Shown one piece after another: positions 9,451 through 21,391 of a stretch of 64,000 bases of DNA. The stretch's first letter is position 1. The number at the start of each line of letters is the position of its first letter. This DNA is from Haliclona indistincta (Eukaryota; Porifera; Demospongiae; Haplosclerida; Chalinidae), in the NCBI GenBank assembly GCA_964017065.1, contig OZ024789.1, positions 2,414,657 to 2,478,656 on the forward strand. The letters are read 5' to 3'. Under the pieces are notes generated by a model. That model ran no database searches and was not told the origin of the DNA. It saw nothing but the letters and a program-made list of their open reading frames with translations. Both the position numbers and the translations under genes were made by a program.

Positions 9451-10072
9451 TTACGATAACTATTAACAAACAATTTGGTTTGGTAGATAAAACTTGTTGC
9501 ATGCATGCCATTCCATTTATAATATAATTATCATGTTTGATAGCTGATATTGTTACGCTCAGCTTCTCATCGATCCATGCACTAAATCAACTTAAAAATT
9601 ATAATCCTTTTTGAATTGTATTTGAAACGTATACTGCGTGCTCAGTGCATGGCAGACACAAACAAAGAATTGAGGAAACATGAGTGAGATTTTCTGATCA
9701 GCTGGAGTGTGTCAGAGAGAGATGTGTCTGAATGTGATGCTGCATGGTACCAATAATGATGGCAGCAAGTTGAGTGATGCAAGAGATTTCGTTCTTGTCA
9801 TACTTGTGAGTATACAGGTCTCTCAATACCCCTCAAGTTGCAGTACAGTGGCTCTGGCTCATACAATAATGCAGATATACAATAATACACGTATAATGCA
9901 ATCACTCTGCTTGGGTGTCACTGTATGTGCATCCGCCCACCTATGCGCGAAACTTTAAAACAAGTTACGCAGTGCATATATACTCACACTTGAAAGACTA
10001 AGACTCTCCGGCAGCGAGACTACATTCTTGGCTACACAATCATAGAAACTGCTCTGCTACAGCTAACAGAAA
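9451..10072. other. intergenic with a decayed GRIP-tail remnant
   Basis: At about 9690-9738 the sequence TCAGCTGGAGTGTGTCAGAG with its neighbours resembles the 3' end of the last GRIP exon (TCAGCTGGACTGTGTCAGAG at 16412). The first tandem unit begins at 9739. The remainder is AT-rich without a supported gene; 10024-10072 is the presumed 5' UTR and promoter of the next gene. Confidence 0.5.
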
Positions 10073-10455
10073 ATGGTAAAGAATTCGAATGTCATGAAAA
10101 TTGCTGACAAAATATCGGTTTGTTTCTGTAGGCCGACATTAGTGCTAATGCAGGAGATACATATATCCTCACATTTTGCTACCAAGGCTTATATGTTAAT
10201 CCGCAAGGCCTCAATAGGAAGCTCGAAGAAATGAGATGGAGAAGAATTCCTGGCTTGAATTCAACTTATGCCCACACAACACCGGGCGAAATCAGTTACC
10301 AGAGGCTACAAAGTGTGTTGACCGAGCACGTGGGTGGCGATCATGATGCCAATGTCAAGTTTGGAATCAGCAAGCATATCCCTCCCAATCAAGTAGGGGG
10401 TCAGTTGGAGGGCTTTGCTGATTTGTTCATTGAAGAATTTGAACAAGCTGATTGA
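10073..10455 (+). CDS. small tandem-family protein, copy 1
   Basis: The start codon is the last codon of exon 1 (10073-10075, followed directly by donor GTAAAG); exon 2 is 10132-10455 after a TTTCTGTAG acceptor. The 108-residue product begins MADISANAGDTYILTFCYQG, then LNSTYAHTTPGEISYQRLQ, ANVKFGISKHIPPNQVGG and ends FIEEFEQAD. It is a paralogue of the protein encoded at 9002-9450. Splitting ATG from the rest of the coding sequence makes the first exon almost purely 5' UTR. Soluble, acidic C-terminus, no known domain. The function is unknown. Confidence 0.7.
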
Positions 10456-10624
10456 GGAAACGAGGCTGTAGCTACAAAAAATTAATATAATTAAAAGAAA
10501 CTGCTAGTCATGTGTGACAAATTAGCATAGAGTGCATGAACATTATAGTTATACATACATGATGTAATAGCTATTACTGACATTTTAATGAACACATGAG
10601 TCATGAGAGATCCAGTATGTTAAA

Positions 10625-10910
10625 ATTTGTGATCAACTAGACTGGGTCAGAGAGAGAGGTGTGTCGATGCTGTTGCTTATTAATTTTACTAAGCTAGTAG
10701 AGGAAAGGCACAAAGTATTTTTTCTGGGATATGCTGGTCATGCAGGTCTGATCAGGTACTACATATAATAGCTAGCAGTAACACATTCCTCTCAAACACA
10801 GCTTGATTTCCTTTTCAGACACTTCACATACACACCAGGTTCAACCAGACCATCACATCAGAACCAACTGATTTAGAAAAGTTCACTGCAATCGTCTCCA
10901 GTCTAGCAGG
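10625..10910 (-). pseudogene. decayed GRIP exon pieces (repeated at +2689 and +5378)
   Basis: 10625-10672 resembles the end of the last GRIP exon, and 10818-10910 resembles the part of the large GRIP exon that encodes the start of PDZ7 (compare 28305-28425), with a deletion and base changes. Identical pieces recur in units 2 and 3, and a similar exon piece lies at 27341-27445 downstream of the full GRIP gene. These are marks of earlier tail duplications. Confidence 0.6.
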
Positions 10911-11033
10911 TGTATCAAAAAATAGTTACAAATGCAGTATGTTGAATGTGAATATATCGGTTAGTTCATAAACAGTATAATGAAGGAGAGATGAGAACAT
11001 GAGTTATGAGTGAGTAAGTCAATAGTTGTGATA

Positions 11034-11210
11034 TCAGCTGGACTGTGTCAGAGAAAGAGGTGTGTCGATGCTGGCGGCACCATTGATGGCAGCTAGTTGA
11101 CCTGATGCGAGAGGGTTCCTAGCCACAGTGAGAATGAGGTCATCTCCACATTCCTTCAGTATGGGCAGTACAGCACAGCAATCCATGTCCTCCACTACTA
11201 TATCATTCAC
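11034..11210 (-). pseudogene. orphan last exon of GRIP (unit 1)
   Basis: The frame encodes VNDIVVEDMDCCAVLPILKE and ends ...LSLTQSS with a stop, 59 codons, the C-terminal half of PDZ7. An acceptor (CTATCTACAG on the minus strand) is intact, but no other GRIP exon lies within reach except in unit 3 and beyond, so it is normally unusable unless transcripts skip across units. Confidence 0.8.
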
Positions 11211-11969
11211 CTGTAGATAGACAGGGCATGAAAATCTAAGTAGTATACAAATGTAGCTAACAACAATCTAAAGTTGCTAGTGTAAATGCACTATAAGGGA
11301 CGAAATGAAGGGATTGTTCAAGAGGACAAAGCCTCAATTAAGCTAACCAGTTCCAAGTACAAGTAAATAAAGTGTTAGGCGGGCAAATTGTAAAACCAAA
11401 CACACCCAAGCAGCTTGTAACAACAACAACAAATTCCAGGAGAAACCCCAAGACAGGCAGCTGCTATAAATGCAGGTTTGCACATTATGTGTTAACCTGG
11501 GTTAAAGCATAAGGTGACCACAATATATGCTTATGACACCACAACTTAGCCTGATCTAAACCACAACACCATAGCCTGGGAACAGCGCAAAGCATACAGT
11601 AGACACAAAGAACTGCTTTGTTGGTTGACAGTACTTAATACACTAGGCACTGCCAGGACTGCGTTCAGCACAGTCCACGCGGTGCCTCAGCTATTTTACT
11701 CACCCTTCACTCCATCCCCTAAATTACCACTACCACCACCATGGGTCTGGCGGTATACCTAAATTGTCTCCCCAAACGAGCAAAGGGAGATTGGATCAGC
11801 ATCCATTTAACTGAAGAGTCAGCAATCTCAATGTCATAATAGGTGCCTGCCAGACCCCCATATCATGCCAAACAAATAAAGATTATTTAATATTGATTAT
11901 GAACACCAATACGGTATGCCACGAAGTAGAAGTAGCCTCATATAGTCACGAAGAGGCTTTAACTACACA

Positions 11970-12427
11970 TTAACCCTTTAGGGCCTATAGCGGATTTAGC
12001 CGTCATAATTGACTCCACCTACTGTAGACGTCATAAATAGTGTGAAAAGTGCTCTAGAAAGGTCAAATAAAGTTTAATTGCAAAAGCTAACTTTACCTGA
12101 AAAAACCCACTGTTTTTCGCCGCGCCCTCCCCACTAAAATATATAGAACGGGGGGATTTTTAAAGGGGGGTGTCCCCCCTTTAACCTGGGGTTCGAAGGG
12201 GCGGAGCCCCTCGCCGCTTTCGGCATTTTTGGGGTTTCAGGATGCCCGGAAATGCATACTTGGGCATAGAATATGGTCTAAACTATGCTGTTTGCTCACC
12301 TGGACACCACCAGGTTTTTGTATCAGTCACCAGGGCTAAACGAAGACCAAAATTGGCTGAAAAATGACGAGGTCGCAGCACTTAAGCGGCTTCAGTTCCG
12401 AATTGGGAGTGGCCAACTCAGAGTTTA
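11970..12427. mobile_element. TTAA-target MITE, truncated at the unit 1/2 junction
   Basis: It begins TTAACCCTTTAGGGCC and matches the left three quarters of the full element at 54514-55120, ending abruptly at the start of unit 2. The same site in unit 3 (TTAA at 17342-17345) is empty, which shows the insertion point. Confidence 0.75.
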
Positions 12428-12761
12428 GCTGCATGGTACCAATAATGATGGCAGCAAGTTGAGTGATGCAAGAGATTTCGTTCTTGTCATACTTGTGAGT
12501 ATACAGGTCTCTCAATACCCCTCAAGTTGCAGTACAGTGGCTCTGGCTCATACAATAATGCAGATATACAATAATACACGTATAATGCAATCACTCTGCT
12601 TGGGTGTCACTGTATGTGCATCCGCCCACCTATGCGCGAAACTTTAAAACAAGTTACGCAGTGCATATATACTCACACTTGAAAGACTAAGACTCTCCGG
12701 CAGCGAGACTACATTCTTGGCTACACAATCATAGAAACTGCTCTGCTACAGCTAACAGAAA

Positions 12762-13144
12762 ATGGTAAAGAATTCGAATGTCATGAAAATTGCTGACAAA
12801 ATATCGGTTTGTTTCTGTAGGCCGACATTAGTGCTAATGCAGGAGATACATATATCCTCACATTTTGCTACCAAGGCTTATATGTTAATCCGCAAGGCCT
12901 CAATAGGAAGCTCGAAGAAATGAGATGGAGAAGAATTCCTGGCTTGAATTCAACTTATGCCCACACAACACCGGGCGAAATCAGTTACCAGAGGCTACAA
13001 AGTGTGTTGACCGAGCACGTGGGTGGCGATCATGATGCCAATGTCAAGTTTGGAATCAGCAAGCATATCCCTCCCAATCAAGTAGGGGGTCAGTTGGAGG
13101 GCTTTGCTGATTTGTTCATTGAAGAATTTGAACAAGCTGATTGA
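12762..13144 (+). CDS. small tandem-family protein, copy 2
   Basis: Exons 12762-12764 (ATG only) and 12821-13144, shifted by exactly 2689 bp from copy 1. The predicted 108-residue protein is identical to copy 1, and so are the intron and flanks as far as I can compare. It is followed by the second orphan GRIP last exon on the opposite strand. Confidence 0.7.
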
Positions 13145-13722
13145 GGAAACGAGGCTGTAGCTACAAAAAATTAATATAATTAAAAGAAACTGCTAGTCAT
13201 GTGTGACAAATTAGCATAGAGTGCATGAACATTATAGTTATACATACATGATGTAATAGCTATTACTGACATTTTAATGAACACATGAGTCATGAGAGAT
13301 CCAGTATGTTAAAATTTGTGATCAACTAGACTGGGTCAGAGAGAGAGGTGTGTCGATGCTGTTGCTTATTAATTTTACTAAGCTAGTAGAGGAAAGGCAC
13401 AAAGTATTTTTTCTGGGATATGCTGGTCATGCAGGTCTGATCAGGTACTACATATAATAGCTAGCAGTAACACATTCCTCTCAAACACAGCTTGATTTCC
13501 TTTTCAGACACTTCACATACACACCAGGTTCAACCAGACCATCACATCAGAACCAACTGATTTAGAAAAGTTCACTGCAATCGTCTCCAGTCTAGCAGGT
13601 GTATCAAAAAATAGTTACAAATGCAGTATGTTGAATGTGAATATATCGGTTAGTTCATAAACAGTATAATGAAGGAGAGATGAGAACATGAGTTATGAGT
13701 GAGTAAGTCAATAGTTGTGATA

Positions 13723-13899
13723 TCAGCTGGACTGTGTCAGAGAAAGAGGTGTGTCGATGCTGGCGGCACCATTGATGGCAGCTAGTTGACCTGATGCGAG
13801 AGGGTTCCTAGCCACAGTGAGAATGAGGTCATCTCCACATTCCTTCAGTATGGGCAGTACAGCACAGCAATCCATGTCCTCCACTACTATATCATTCAC
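13723..13899 (-). pseudogene. orphan last exon of GRIP (unit 2)
   Basis: Exact 2689-bp shift of the unit 1 orphan exon, open reading frame kept. It could in principle serve as an alternative last exon for the truncated GRIP gene to its right. Confidence 0.8.
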
Positions 13900-14658
13900 C
13901 TGTAGATAGACAGGGCATGAAAATCTAAGTAGTATACAAATGTAGCTAACAACAATCTAAAGTTGCTAGTGTAAATGCACTATAAGGGACGAAATGAAGG
14001 GATTGTTCAAGAGGACAAAGCCTCAATTAAGCTAACCAGTTCCAAGTACAAGTAAATAAAGTGTTAGGCGGGCAAATTGTAAAACCAAACACACCCAAGC
14101 AGCTTGTAACAACAACAACAAATTCCAGGAGAAACCCCAAGACAGGCAGCTGCTATAAATGCAGGTTTGCACATTATGTGTTAACCTGGGTTAAAGCATA
14201 AGGTGACCACAATATATGCTTATGACACCACAACTTAGCCTGATCTAAACCACAACACCATAGCCTGGGAACAGCGCAAAGCATACAGTAGACACAAAGA
14301 ACTGCTTTGTTGGTTGACAGTACTTAATACACTAGGCACTGCCAGGACTGCGTTCAGCACAGTCCACGCGGTGCCTCAGCTATTTTACTCACCCTTCACT
14401 CCATCCCCTAAATTACCACTACCACCACCATGGGTCTGGCGGTATACCTAAATTGTCTCCCCAAACGAGCAAAGGGAGATTGGATCAGCATCCATTTAAC
14501 TGAAGAGTCAGCAATCTCAATGTCATAATAGGTGCCTGCCAGACCCCCATATCATGCCAAACAAATAAAGATTATTTAATATTGATTATGAACACCAATA
14601 CGGTATGCCACGAAGTAGAAGTAGCCTCATATAGTCACGAAGAGGCTTTAACTACACA

Positions 14659-15116
14659 TTAACCCTTTAGGGCCTATAGCGGATTTAGCCGTCATAATTG
14701 ACTCCACCTACTGTAGACGTCATAAATAGTGTGAAAAGTGCTCTAGAAAGGTCAAATAAAGTTTAATTGCAAAAGCTAACTTTACCTGAAAAAACCCACT
14801 GTTTTTCGCCGCGCCCTCCCCACTAAAATATATAGAACGGGGGGATTTTTAAAGGGGGGTGTCCCCCCTTTAACCTGGGGTTCGAAGGGGCGGAGCCCCT
14901 CGCCGCTTTCGGCATTTTTGGGGTTTCAGGATGCCCGGAAATGCATACTTGGGCATAGAATATGGTCTAAACTATGCTGTTTGCTCACCTGGACACCACC
15001 AGGTTTTTGTATCAGTCACCAGGGCTAAACGAAGACCAAAATTGGCTGAAAAATGACGAGGTCGCAGCACTTAAGCGGCTTCAGTTCCGAATTGGGAGTG
15101 GCCAACTCAGAGTTTA
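14659..15116. mobile_element. TTAA-target MITE, truncated at the unit 2/3 junction
   Basis: Copy of the truncated element of unit 1, shifted by 2689 bp; it ends in ...CAGAGTTTA directly before unit 3. No coding capacity. Confidence 0.75.
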
Positions 15117-15450
15117 GCTGCATGGTACCAATAATGATGGCAGCAAGTTGAGTGATGCAAGAGATTTCGTTCTTGTCATACTTGTGAGTATACAGGTCTC
15201 TCAATACCCCTCAAGTTGCAGTACAGTGGCTCTGGCTCATACAATAATGCAGATATACAATAATACACGTATAATGCAATCACTCTGCTTGGGTGTCACT
15301 GTATGTGCATCCGCCCACCTATGCGCGAAACTTTAAAACAAGTTACGCAGTGCATATATACTCACACTTGAAAGACTAAGACTCTCCGGCAGCGAGACTA
15401 CATTCTTGGCTACACAATCATAGAAACTGCTCTGCTACAGCTAACAGAAA

Positions 15451-15833
15451 ATGGTAAAGAATTCGAATGTCATGAAAATTGCTGACAAAATATCGGTTTG
15501 TTTCTGTAGGCCGACATTAGTGCTAATGCAGGAGATACATATATCCTCACATTTTGCTACCAAGGCTTATATGTTAATCCGCAAGGCCTCAATAGGAAGC
15601 TCGAAGAAATGAGATGGAGAAGAATTCCTGGCTTGAATTCAACTTATGCCCACACAACACCGGGCGAAATCAGTTACCAGAGGCTACAAAGTGTGTTGAC
15701 CGAGCACGTGGGTGGCGATCATGATGCCAATGTCAAGTTTGGAATCAGCAAGCATATCCCTCCCAATCAAGTAGGGGGTCAGTTGGAGGGCTTTGCTGAT
15801 TTGTTCATTGAAGAATTTGAACAAGCTGATTGA
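15451..15833 (+). CDS. small tandem-family protein, copy 3
   Basis: Exons 15451-15453 and 15510-15833; the protein is identical to copies 1 and 2. This unit is continuous with the truncated GRIP gene: its GRIP exon at 16412-16588 is the real last exon of that gene, so the stop codons of the two genes converge with 578 bp between them. Confidence 0.7.
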
Positions 15834-16411
15834 GGAAACGAGGCTGTAGCTACAAAAAATTAATATAATTAAAAGAAACTGCTAGTCATGTGTGACAAAT
15901 TAGCATAGAGTGCATGAACATTATAGTTATACATACATGATGTAATAGCTATTACTGACATTTTAATGAACACATGAGTCATGAGAGATCCAGTATGTTA
16001 AAATTTGTGATCAACTAGACTGGGTCAGAGAGAGAGGTGTGTCGATGCTGTTGCTTATTAATTTTACTAAGCTAGTAGAGGAAAGGCACAAAGTATTTTT
16101 TCTGGGATATGCTGGTCATGCAGGTCTGATCAGGTACTACATATAATAGCTAGCAGTAACACATTCCTCTCAAACACAGCTTGATTTCCTTTTCAGACAC
16201 TTCACATACACACCAGGTTCAACCAGACCATCACATCAGAACCAACTGATTTAGAAAAGTTCACTGCAATCGTCTCCAGTCTAGCAGGTGTATCAAAAAA
16301 TAGTTACAAATGCAGTATGTTGAATGTGAATATATCGGTTAGTTCATAAACAGTATAATGAAGGAGAGATGAGAACATGAGTTATGAGTGAGTAAGTCAA
16401 TAGTTGTGATA

Positions 16412-19400
16412 TCAGCTGGACTGTGTCAGAGAAAGAGGTGTGTCGATGCTGGCGGCACCATTGATGGCAGCTAGTTGACCTGATGCGAGAGGGTTCCTAG
16501 CCACAGTGAGAATGAGGTCATCTCCACATTCCTTCAGTATGGGCAGTACAGCACAGCAATCCATGTCCTCCACTACTATATCATTCACCTGTAGATAGAC
16601 AGGGCATGAAAATCTAAGTAGTATACAAATGTAGCTAACAACAATCTAAAGTTGCTAGTGTAAATGCACTATAAGGGACGAAATGAAGGGATTGTTCAAG
16701 AGGACAAAGCCTCAATTAAGCTAACCAGTTCCAAGTACAAGTAAATAAAGTGTTAGGCGGGCAAATTGTAAAACCAAACACACCCAAGCAGCTTGTAACA
16801 ACAACAACAAATTCCAGGAGAAACCCCAAGACAGGCAGCTGCTATAAATGCAGGTTTGCACATTATGTGTTAACCTGGGTTAAAGCATAAGGTGACCACA
16901 ATATATGCTTATGACACCACAACTTAGCCTGATCTAAACCACAATGCCATAGCCTGGGAACAGCGCAAAGCATACAGTAGACACAAAGAACTGCTTTGTT
17001 GGTTGACAGTACTTAATACACTAGGCACTGCCAGGACTGCGTTCAGCACAGTCCACGTGGTGCCTCAGCTATTTTACCCACCCTTCACTCCATCCCCTAA
17101 ATTACCACTACCACCACCATGGGTCTGGCGGTATACCTAAATTGTCTCCCCAAACGAGCAAAGGGAGATTGGATCAGCATCCATTTAACTGAAGAGTCAG
17201 CAATCTCAATGTCATAATAGGTGCCTGCCAGACCCCCATATCATGCCAAACAAATAAAGACTATTTAATATTGATTATGAACACCAATACGGTATGCCAC
17301 GAAGTAGCCTCATATAGTCACGAAGAGGCTTTAACTACACATTAACAGGTCCAACTAAGTCGTAAAGAAGTCATCTAAGTCACAAACAATTAATCTAACA
17401 CACCTTAATGATCCTATCATAGGGCAGTAGTAGACCACTCTCATCAGCTGGGCTGCCTGGTTTCAGTGACTTGACATACACACCTGGTTCAACCAGACCA
17501 TCACTAACACTAAACCCAAGATCAGAACCAACTGATTTAGACAAGTTCACTACAATCGTCTCCAGTCTAGCAGGTGTCAAGATCTCCTTAGCAACCTGTC
17601 GAAGCTGCTCCTTCATCTGTGAAGTAATCGCCTGCTTCTTTGAAGGTTCAGAGTCACTGTCTTGATCAGAAGAGCCAGGCTCAGCTAGCTTGTTGAGTGT
17701 CGCTATGAAATGCTTGCTGTTCATAATCGTACCTTCGAGTTCCTTAATGATAGCCTCCTCCATTCCCTTGGCTGGTTCTCTGCTGCCTGCTGCTATTACC
17801 GTACCTGCCGGAGGCCGGTCAGTGTCTTGACTATGTGAATCAGGAGATGGCTTCATCCAGATGCCTCCTGAAGAATTTGTACTTGACATGCGAGGAAAAG
17901 TGGAGGTCCAATCTGATTGGTCGGATGAGTTGTCATGGTGATGATCTAGGCTAGAGTGGTTTCTACCGGCAGTGCCGTAGCGTCTGTTGTGCCGTGGTAA
18001 TCTCTCGTCAAGAGGTGCGGATTCTTCATCAGTCGTCTCGGTAAGCGAGAGTCTATTACCCCAAGTAGGCACTTCATTAGTCGACTGCCCAATAGTTCTC
18101 ACACCCGAACCACGACCCGGGCTCCCTCTCTCTTTAGCTGGACTATTCCTGCCTCGTCCAGTTGGGCTGTGTCTGTGTTTTCCACTTGGACTGAGTCGGC
18201 CGGGTGTTGTCAAACTGGTTAAGAGAGCTTCATCTTCACTCTCCTGTACACCTCCTGATGTCGACAGTGAGCTAAATCGGCCGTTTCTTCCGCCATATCT
18301 GCTTGTGTGAGGTATTGACTGGTTTGAGGAATGGAAGTCGGAGGAACTGAGACCGGACTCACTCATCTGAGACATTCTGCCTGATCTAAAGCTGTTCATG
18401 TAAGGTAGTCTAGAGCGACTGAACTGATTCTTAGACAGCGACTTGTTATACTGCAAGCGAGATAAGAGAAGCAATAATTTATGTCACTGGTACATAATAC
18501 CCACTCTCTCTCACCCTACAACATTCTTTCCACTCACTCACCTTTCCATGTCTTCCTGCTCTTCCTGTAGAAATAGACGAAAATTTAAAATCATACACTT
18601 GGTTCGCAAGCACACTCACTCACTCACTCACACACCCACCCACTCACTCACTCACCCACCCACCCACTCACTCACCCACCCACTCACTCACTCACACACC
18701 CACTTACCCTTACTCCTTCTGACTCCTTTGCTGATCTTCAGAGTGACCTGGTCACCTGATGCCTTCAGCATTCTCACGGCATCATCAAGTGTCTTCTCAA
18801 ACAAGCTCTCTCCATTGATAGCAAGAATACGATATCCCTGTCTAAGAGTCCCTGTCCTGTAGAGAACAAGAAAAGCATCATACATATATTATCTATCAGC
18901 ATAATACTAGTGCAATACACACATCAATACATGGAACCCCTTATAGCTCAGCGGACACTCTCATCACTCTATTATGCGTTTACTATAGCAACTTTAGAAC
19001 TGGACCAGACTATTAATTTATTTTCAAAGTTTGATATTAATAGAGCGACTAGTACTTGGGAAGTGCCAGTTGTTGTACTACTATCAACCTTTAAAAATAA
19101 AACTACACCAGTCTGGCACAGTTCTGAAGTTGCTATAGTGTAAACGGACTATAATAACTGACAATATTTTGGTCCCAATGGTGTCCGCCTTAGAGAAGGT
19201 TCCACTGTATAGATACTATGGGGCAACTATACGTAAACTGGTACAACATTGTTCACATGTTTCTATTCTGAGGTTTAAAACTTACAGCTACAGCTAGATT
19301 TGAGCTCTTAATATACACTAATCATATACATTGTACACTAGTCAATCATACAGTGTGTTGCTATGTGTTGCTAAGCATACACTCACTTGTCAGCCACGCC

Positions 19401-21391
19401 CCCTGGCTTGATGTAGGATATCACAATAGGCTTACCAGGATGATCTGATCCTGAACACAACACAAGAAATATGCTGTTTAAATTTAGGCAGTTTAAACAT
19501 GGTTGTATTTACCTTCTAATCGAATTCCTAAGCTTGAACCCTCTCGATCAAGAACCACTGAGAATATGACAGCATCTGCCTTAGGTTGAACCTGAGCTTG
19601 CTGACTGGTGACTATGGGAGAGAGGGACGGGAGGGAGGGAGAGAGGGAGGGTGGAGGGGGAGAGGGAGGGGGGAAGAGAGAGGGAGGGTGGAGGGGGAAA
19701 GGGAGGAGGGTGGGAGAGGGAGGAGGGAGGGAGAGAGAGAGAGGGAAAGGGAGGAGGGAGGGAGAGAGGGAGGAGGGAGAGAGAGAGGGAGGGTGGAGGA
19801 GGGAGAGGGGAGGGAGAGAGGGTGAAGGGGGAGGGAGGGAGAGGGAGGGGAAGGGGAAGAGGGAGAGGGGGAGAGAGAGCCATACAAATTTGTCATGCGA
19901 GCTAGCTGCTTGTTTTACTATACCAGACTATGCTATACATGTACAATGTGCAAACAAAACCAGCACTTGATTTCTCACATTAACTTATTTTTACACATTA
20001 CTCATGTTTTGAGTACAGTGGTTTCACTACATCTTGCAGCAACTTGACTCTTAATACTAGCATGTACAGGAGAGGTGTGGTGTTGATCACAAATATAGTC
20101 TGTTTGTCAAAACTGATAGTCAAGTTTGCTGCAATCAGCTGTAGAGAGTAAACCGTGTTCAATCTAGATCACGCAATGTAATAAACCTTCCAAATAAGGC
20201 ACAGATCAAGCTTTTGTGGCTGTTGCAAAGAGCAATAAACCGCTGTAACAGTAATCAAAGGCTAAGAACAAGATCACACACTCACTGAAGCTGCTCAGGC
20301 TGTCTCTTCTCATCGCTAATGTGATAATGTTGCCGGTGTTCTTGAGCAGGTTAGCTGCGTCTATAGGAGCTGAACTTTCCAGAGAGTGTCCGTCGATTGC
20401 TAGGATAGCGTCGCCCGGCTGTAGTGAGCCCATACGATGAGCCACACCCCCCTTCTTGAGATCAGCAATCCACAAGTCTCCTAGCTTGTCTCCTCCAATT
20501 GAAATACCAAGGTTGAGGCAACCAGTTCGGACCAGTTTAACATCAAACACTCCAGCAGTGGGATTCACCGCATCTGTGAGAAAGAAAAAAATACAAATTT
20601 TTGTAAATCAAATTAAAATTGATGTGAGAGTCAAATAAAATTTGAAAATTACAATGCAAATTTGTGAAAAAATAGCAACATGTATATATTTTTTGCTCAC
20701 CAGAAACGTCGAATTCCACTTCCATAGTGATGTAGTCACCAGCCTCCTGGACCAGTTTGACAGCTTGCTGAAGAGAAGCTCCTTCCATGTGATCTTCATT
20801 GATAGTTAGTATCCTATCACCAACCTGTAACTGACCAAGACTAGAGAGAGGGAGGAAGGGGGAGAGAGGGAGGGAGAGAAGGACGGAGAGAAGGAGGGAG
20901 GGGGAAAGAGAAGGAGGGAGGTAGGGAGAGAAGGAGAGAGGAAGAGAGGGAGGGAAGGAAGGGGAAGAGAGGGAGGAGAGAGAGGGAAGAAGGGAGATGA
21001 AGAGAGAGGTAAAAGGAACAAGCTGATGAGTGAGTGATTGAGTGAGTGAGGTTCCCTTACATTCCAGCTGGTCCATCAGGATCAATGCTAGCAACAGTGA
21101 TAGGCACAGACCCATACTCGGTCACTCCTCCCTGAAGGCTCATACCAAACCCTATCAAGTCGGCAGTTAGACTGATCACCATTGTCTCAGGATGACAGAG
21201 AACATTAGTAGTACCCAGCGATGGAATAGAGGGCCCTGAGAGGAGACCAATGATGAATATAGTACAAGTACACAGACATGACATTCACTCACTTGCTCAC
21301 TCTCACCAGAAGCCGCCACGAGCTCTTTAGTGTGAGAAGCTAGCTGATCCATTGAAAAAATGTCGGCCAAGATTCTCTTAACAGAAGTCAA
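16412..21391 (-). CDS. GRIP: GRIP-type scaffold, 5'-truncated copy with PDZ4-7
   Basis: Minus-strand exons: 21307-21391, 21061-21235, 20701-20840, 20286-20573, 19513-19611, 19387-19450, 18708-18856, 18542-18564, 17404-18450, 16412-16588; they sum to 748 codons plus stop. From exon 2 on, every exon matches the full GRIP gene at 27582-39778 in length, phase and sequence; the 349-residue large exon differs at about three residues. Introns are also alike, so this is a DNA duplication. PDZ1-3 are missing. The first exon (MTSVKRILADIFSMDQ...) has no counterpart in the full gene; it begins with ATG, ends in phase 1 with GTGAGA and fits the frame, so the copy may have gained a new start. It is flanked by a 17-bp inverted repeat. 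Product, if made: a cytoplasmic scaffold with four PDZ domains. It may also be a pseudogene. Confidence 0.65.
18604..18706. repeat. CACTCACT/CACCCACC microsatellite at a splice donor
   Basis: Tandem CACT and CACC units lie directly downstream of the donor of exon 18708-18856; read on the gene strand they are repeats of GTGAGT and GGGTG. The full GRIP gene has the same tract at 29449-29543. Confidence 0.85.
18973..19151. mobile_element. TA-target MITE with GCGTTTACACTAGCAACTT-type ends
   Basis: Ends TATGCGTTTACTATAGCAAC and its near reverse complement GTTGCTATAGTGTAAACGG, flanked by TA. Related copies lie at 27825-27996 and 29807-29972. TA target duplication suggests a Tc1/mariner-type parent. 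No coding capacity. Confidence 0.7.
19617..19884. repeat. purine-rich GGGA/GAGA tract
   Basis: Low-complexity G/A tract on the plus strand, just upstream (on the gene strand) of the acceptor of exon 19513-19611, so it reads as a long pyrimidine tract in the transcript. The full GRIP gene has the same at 30391-30750. Confidence 0.9.
20846..21010. repeat. purine-rich GGGA/GAGA tract
   Basis: Same kind of tract before the acceptor of exon 20701-20840, corresponding to 32118-32270 in the full GRIP gene. Confidence 0.85.

Larger units (their letters stand above)
9739..17345. repeat. tandem triplication, unit 2689 bp
   Basis: Units start at 9739, 12428 and 15117; matched landmarks are exactly 2689 bp apart. 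Units 1 and 2 look identical throughout. Unit 3 is identical for about 1.8 kb and then differs at a few sites (for example CCACAATGCC against CCACAACACC near 16942) and lacks the MITE that ends units 1 and 2. Each unit holds one small gene on the plus strand, a short GRIP exon remnant, and the last GRIP exon on the minus strand. Such identity means a recent event, concerted evolution or an assembly artefact. Confidence 0.9.

Noticed and set aside
9707..9958. Short frame at the start of each tandem unit (also 12459-12647 and 15148-15336)
   Set aside because: It lies in the 5' flank of the small gene, has no family resemblance and is present only because the unit is repeated.
19581..19970. Several reading frames of 80-120 codons on both strands in purine-rich tracts (also 30267-30921, 36754-37366, 37711-38275, 38348-38748)
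   Set aside because: They are low-complexity GGGA/GAGA repeats inside introns whose flanking exons are firmly placed; the encoded Ser/Pro/Leu or Gly/Arg/Glu runs have no coding character.
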